A stretch of 16,513 bases of DNA. It comes from JAHBVL01 sp964461025 (GTDB taxonomy: Bacteria > Chloroflexota > Chloroflexia > Thermomicrobiales > UBA6265). Within the stretch, counting starts at the first letter, position 1, and every line of letters starts with the position of its first letter. Made by a program: the position numbers and the translations under genes. The stretch spans positions 1 through 16,513 of the forward strand of contig CAYWSE010000079.1 in the NCBI GenBank assembly GCA_964461025.1, written 5' to 3'. Below the pieces are notes generated by a model. It did no database searches, was not told where the DNA came from, and worked only from the letters and a program-made list of their open reading frames with translations. This document shows positions 13,685-16,513 of this stretch, one piece after another.

Positions 13685-14790
13685 ATGGGCAAGTACATCC
13701 TGCGACGACTGGTGATGCTCATACCGACATTGTTTGGCATGAGCATCCTCATCTTTGGGATGCTGCGGCTGTTGCCAGGGGATATCCTGGACATCATCGC
13801 CGGAACAGACGCGCAGGTGAATGAAGAGCAGATGGAGAAGCTGCGCGAAGCGATGGGTCTTGCCGATCCTATTCCCGTCCAGTATGTGAAGTGGATGGGA
13901 AATATGCTGAAAGGCGATCCTGGCAATTCGATGCGGTCGGGCGAGCCTGTCGCTGAGCTGCTGGCCAGAGCACTGCCGATCACGCTCGAACTGGCGTTGC
14001 TCTCGGTGCTGATCAGCACGGTTATCGCCGTGCCACTTGGCGTGATTTCCGCTGTCAAGCGTGATACACCGCTCGACTTTGCCTCGCGTGTTGGCGGGTT
14101 GATCGGGCTGTCGCTGCCGAGNNNNNNNNNNNNNNNNNNNNNNNNNNNNNNNNNNNNNNNNNNNNNNNNNNNNNNNNNNNNNNNNNNNNNNNNNNNNNNN
14201 NNNNNNNNNNNNNNNNNNNNNCACCGCTCGACTTTGCCTCGCGTGTTGGCGGGTTGATCGGGCTGTCGCTGCCGAGTTTCTGGATCGCGACGCTGATGTT
14301 GCTTTTCACGTCGAAGTATCTGGACTGGACGCCGAGCCTGAATTACGTGCCGATCTACGAGGACCCGATTGCCAACCTGAAACAGATGATGTTGCCAGCG
14401 ATCGCGATCGGCATCCAGCTGATGGCGATCATCATGCGGATGACGCGAACGACGATGCTGGAGGTGATGGGACAGGATTACGTGCGCACCGCGCGGGCCA
14501 AGGGCCTGAAGGACCGGTTGGTGCTCTACCGGCACGCCCTGCGAAACGCCCTGATTCCGGTCATCACCGTCATCGGTTTCCAGCTTGGCGCGCTGATGGG
14601 ATCGTCGGCAATCGTGGAGGTTATTTTCGGCCTGAACGGCATGGGGAACACCTTGTTGCAGGGCATCTTCAATCGAGACTACACACTGGTACAGGCAGCC
14701 ACGCTCTATCTGGCTATCGTTTTCGTTCTGATCAATCTGCTGGTTGATGTGTTGTACGGATTTCTGGATCCGAGGATTAAGCAGGGATGA
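13685..14790 (+). CDS. DppB/OppB-type ABC importer permease, split by a false gap
   Basis: ATG 13685 has AGGAA (13671-13675) nine bases upstream. A 100-N run (14122-14221) breaks the frame as written, but the 55 bases on each side of it are identical. Merging them removes 155 bases and rejoins the frames, giving 316 residues, normal for the family. The N-terminus MGKYILRRLVMLIPTLFGMS, the region after the first helix (LPGDILDI...LREAMGLADPIPVQYVKWMGNMLKGDPGNS, shown in part) and the cytoplasmic EAA loop (DYVRTARAKGLKDRLVLYRH near the C-terminus) identify a peptide/nickel-type permease with about six helices. It pairs with the next gene to form the membrane channel; ATG of the next gene overlaps this stop by four bases (ATGA). 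Confidence 0.9.
14067..14121 (+). repeat. 55-bp direct repeat, copy before the N-gap
   Basis: Identical base for base to 14222-14276 on the other side of the 100-N gap. It is read as the same genomic segment placed twice by the assembler. Confidence 0.9.
14122..14221. other. 100-N gap, probably a false gap
   Basis: Flanked by the same 55 bases on both sides. The contigs on either side therefore overlap and the N-run should not exist. Confidence 0.88.
14222..14276 (+). repeat. 55-bp direct repeat, copy after the N-gap
   Basis: Second copy of 14067-14121. It continues directly into the permease coding sequence (SFWIATLMLL), as the merged gene requires. Confidence 0.9.
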
Positions 14791-15683
14791 CCGATACCAT
14801 TCTGGCCGACGCTTCCACGCTCGAATCGGGGCGCGTGGCGCGGAAACAGCGCAGATGGCAGTCGTTTCGGGCGCTGTTGCGCAATCCGATCGGGCTGGTT
14901 GGGCTGATCATCGTGCTTGTGACGGTTTTCGTCGCCATCTTTGCACCTGTCATTGCACCCTACTCACCTTCGTCGATCGCCTTCCCGCGCCTCCAGTCAC
15001 CAAGTCTGGATCACCTGATGGGAACGGACGAACAGGGGCGAGATACATTTTCGCGCATCGTGTACGGCTCCCGCGTGTCGCTGCAGGTTGGCATCGTAGC
15101 GGTGCTTATCGCGCTGGTGGTTGGTGGGCTTTTGGGGGTGATTGGCGGCTACTTTGGCGGCCGGCTCGATTCGTTTCTGATGCGCGTGGTCGACATTTTG
15201 TTTGCCTTTCCCGGACTCGTGCTGGCGATCGTGATCGCCGGGTTGCTGGGTCCGAGCCGCCGCAATGCAATGATCGCGATCGGTGTGGTGTTTGCGCCGG
15301 CGTTTGCGCGGGTTGTGCGCGGCACGGTCCTATCGGTGATGAGCGAGCCGTATATCGAAGCTGGCAAGGTGGTTGGCTCGAGTAATCTGCGTCTGATTCG
15401 GTTGCACGTTTTACCGAATATCTTTGCGCCACTGATCGTGCTTGTGACGGTTTATCTGTCGAGCGCCATCCTCTCGGAAGCGGGATTGAGCTTCCTGGGA
15501 CTTGGCACGCAACCGCCAGAACCGACGTGGGGCGGCATGCTCAATGTGGCGCGCACCTATATGGAGATATTGCCGTCGATGGCGATCTTCCCGGGGCTGG
15601 CGATTGCCATCCTGGTGCTGGGGTTCAACTTCCTTGGCGATGGTCTGCGGGATGTGCTCGATCCGCGGTTGCGGGAGCGGTAG
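14787..15683 (+). CDS. DppC/OppC-type ABC importer permease
   Basis: A 298-residue inner-membrane protein whose ATG overlaps the previous stop by four bases, so translation is coupled. A cytoplasmic N-terminus with RALLRNPIGLVGLIIVLVTV and a following FAPVIAPYSP is typical of the OppC N-terminal region. HLMGTDEQGRDTFSRIVYGS is the family signature before the core. The core has five more helices and the EAA loop EPYIEAGKVVGSSNLRLIRL followed by HVLPNI, where the ATPase docks. The end LSEAGLSFLGLGTQPPEPTW and GFNFLGDGLRDVLDPRLRER is also characteristic. Together with the binding protein and DppB-type permease it makes an importer for peptides or related solutes. No DppD/DppF ATPase follows; a tandem repeat and a terminator-like hairpin come next. 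Confidence 0.94.
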   Translation: MTDTILADASTLESGRVARKQRRWQSFRALLRNPIGLVGLIIVLVTVFVAIFAPVIAPYSPSSIAFPRLQSPSLDHLMGTDEQGRDTFSRIVYGSRVSLQVGIVAVLIALVVGGLLGVIGGYFGGRLDSFLMRVVDILFAFPGLVLAIVIAGLLGPSRRNAMIAIGVVFAPAFARVVRGTVLSVMSEPYIEAGKVVGSSNLRLIRLHVLPNIFAPLIVLVTVYLSSAILSEAGLSFLGLGTQPPEPTWGGMLNVARTYMEILPSMAIFPGLAIAILVLGFNFLGDGLRDVLDPRLRER

Positions 15684-15690
15684 GGTCGTC

Positions 15691-15774
15691 GTAGTCCGTA
15701 GTCCGTAGTCCGTAGTCCGTAGTCCGTAGTCCGTAGTCCGTAGTCCATAGTCCGTAGTCCGCAGTCCGTAGTCC
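15691..15774 (+). repeat. twelve tandem copies of a 7-bp unit GTAGTCC
   Basis: Twelve head-to-tail heptamers. Units 9 (ATAGTCC) and 11 (GCAGTCC) each carry one transition; the other ten are identical. The array starts eight bases after the permease stop. On the minus strand one frame reads as repeats of TTDYGLR, but no ribosome site or domain supports a protein. Heptamer arrays of this type are, from memory, seen between genes in several environmental bacterial genomes. Confidence 0.97.
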
Positions 15775-15795
15775 GTGAGTGACGCGAGCTCGTAA

Positions 15796-15822
15796 CAGCG
15801 CACCGCGAACGTCGGTGCGTTG
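15796..15822 (+). terminator. terminator-like hairpin after the importer operon
   Basis: CAGCGCACCG (15796-15805) pairs with CGGTGCGTTG (15813-15822) over ten positions, including one G-T pair, around a seven-base loop. The tail TGTTGCC is only mildly T-rich. It lies after the heptamer array and before the DinB-like gene, a sensible place to end the importer transcript. Confidence 0.45.
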
Positions 15823-15907
15823 TGTTGCCATTGACGGATCCGGGCGATTCCCAATCTCTCACATTTCTGATTCCCCTACGTCCTATCATTGGAGAAAGGG
15901 GTCAGTC

Positions 15908-16393
15908 ATGGATGTCTACAACCGGTTGCTCGATTTCGATGCATGGGCGATGCACGATCTGCTGCGGGCGAGCAGTGAACTGAGCGATGAACAGCTCGAA
16001 CGCGAGTTCGATATCGGGCACCGCACGGTGCGGGAGACGTTTGTCCATCTGATCTGGAATCTGGAGTTCTGGCCCTCATTGATGACCGGGCGCGGTGAGG
16101 TTCCAGAACCGGATTGGGGCAAACCCTCCGTTGAGCAGCTCACGCAGTTGTATGACGAGCGCTTCGCCGCGTTCGCCGATTTGACCAGGCAGCTGCGTGA
16201 CGACGATCGGCTCGACGAGATTTTTATCGACCACTGGGATGTGAAGAAGTCGATGGCAGGGACGATCCTGCAGGTGATTCTGCACGCGTCGGAACACCGC
16301 ATGGAGATCACGCACATGCTGATCCGGCTGGGCGTAGAGAACGTTCCGGAGGTCGATCTGGGGGCGCGGGACTACGAGCTGCTGAACTGCTGA
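15908..16393 (+). CDS. DinB-like four-helix metal-binding protein (second copy)
   Basis: A 161-residue protein from ATG 15908, with AAAGGGG (15895-15901) six bases upstream. TATCAT at 15884-15889 is a possible -10. The N-terminal helix LLDFDAWAMHDLLRASSELS is followed by His47 in ETFVHLIWNLEFW, and the C-terminal block ILQVILHASEHRMEITHML supplies His126 and His130. This His...His-x3-His arrangement is the metal site of the DinB superfamily. DWGKPSVEQLTQLYDERFAAF resembles DinB members often annotated as damage-inducible or thiol-transferase-like. It is cytoplasmic. It has little similarity to the DinB-like protein at 2381-2893 beyond the fold, so a recent duplication is unlikely. Reaction unknown. 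Confidence 0.88.
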   Translation: MDVYNRLLDFDAWAMHDLLRASSELSDEQLEREFDIGHRTVRETFVHLIWNLEFWPSLMTGRGEVPEPDWGKPSVEQLTQLYDERFAAFADLTRQLRDDDRLDEIFIDHWDVKKSMAGTILQVILHASEHRMEITHMLIRLGVENVPEVDLGARDYELLNC

Positions 16394-16459
16394 GCCTGCT
16401 TTGTCGGCGTGCCGAAGAACTGCTTCTCGGTGGCATACTTGAACATGATGAGGTGAGTG

Positions 16460-16513
16460 ATGCACCCGACGATTCAAAACAATACCCAGGCAATTGAAGT
16501 GCTGTGCCGCCAA
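16460..16513 (+). CDS. 5' end of a possible nucleotidyltransferase, cut by window edge
   Basis: Only 18 codons are visible: MHPTIQNNTQAIEVLCRQ. AGGTGAG at 16451-16457 is very close to this ATG, and an in-frame GTG at 16457 is another possible start. The opening M-H-P, then a short helix ending in L-C-R, resembles the N-terminus of MNT-type nucleotidyltransferases, in which a G-V-x-x-L-x-L-F-G-S motif would follow directly. That motif lies outside the window, so the call is tentative. Confidence 0.5.
   Translation, partial: MHPTIQNNTQAIEVLCRQ

Noticed and set aside
14067..14276. Permease as a frameshifted pseudogene or as two genes
   Set aside because: The exact 55-bp duplication around the N-run explains the break as an assembly fault.
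15411..15889. Minus-strand frames encoding TTDYGLR repeats
   Set aside because: They are only the translation of the heptamer DNA array plus antisense of the permease; no start signal or domain.

Overview
The window looks like a GC-rich, monoderm, heterotrophic bacterium of the Chloroflexota, most likely class Thermomicrobia. This is inferred from protein style and was not checked by search. The clues are long twin-arginine (RR) signal peptides on surface proteins, a solute-binding protein without a lipobox cysteine, an LCP-family wall-assembly protein, an LPNTG wall-anchoring signal and no outer-membrane genes. The sequence is a draft scaffold with three N-gaps. Two of these (12462-12471 and 14122-14221) are flanked by duplicated bases and appear to be false gaps inside intact genes.

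Layout. 1-2111 (minus): a lipoprotein c-type cytochrome, a seven-helix membrane protein of unknown function and a DUF5996-like protein that runs off the left edge. 2381-2893 (plus): a DinB-like metal-binding protein. 3198-5485 (minus): a four-helix membrane protein overlapping an LCP protein, then a DoxX-like membrane protein closed by a terminator. 5674-6287 (plus): an ArsR-type regulator whose perfect palindromic operator runs into its own start codon, followed by a one-helix coiled-coil membrane protein. 6717-8246 (plus): a Tat-exported protein with about 100 cysteines and a C-terminal LPNTG sorting signal. 8328-9943: a YhfX-like PLP enzyme (plus) converging on a pterin-4a-carbinolamine dehydratase (minus), with both 3' ends lost in a real gap. 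10016-11589 (plus): a PrsW-like membrane protease with an N-terminal array of four zinc knuckles, followed by a 65-residue protein that is a stand-alone copy of that array. 11912-15683 (plus): a peptide/nickel-type ABC importer (binding protein and two permeases, no ATPase in view). 15691-15774: twelve copies of a 7-bp repeat. 15908-16393 (plus): a second DinB-like protein. The right edge holds the start of a possible nucleotidyltransferase.

How the genes fit together. Much of the window concerns the cell envelope: LCP wall assembly, a candidate sortase substrate, a membrane protease and peptide uptake. The least ordinary items are the cysteine-rich LPNTG protein, the ArsR/coiled-coil pair with its apparently leaderless autoregulated promoter, and the zinc-knuckle array present both fused to a protease and free beside it. 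No tRNA, rRNA, CRISPR array, transposase or phage gene was seen.
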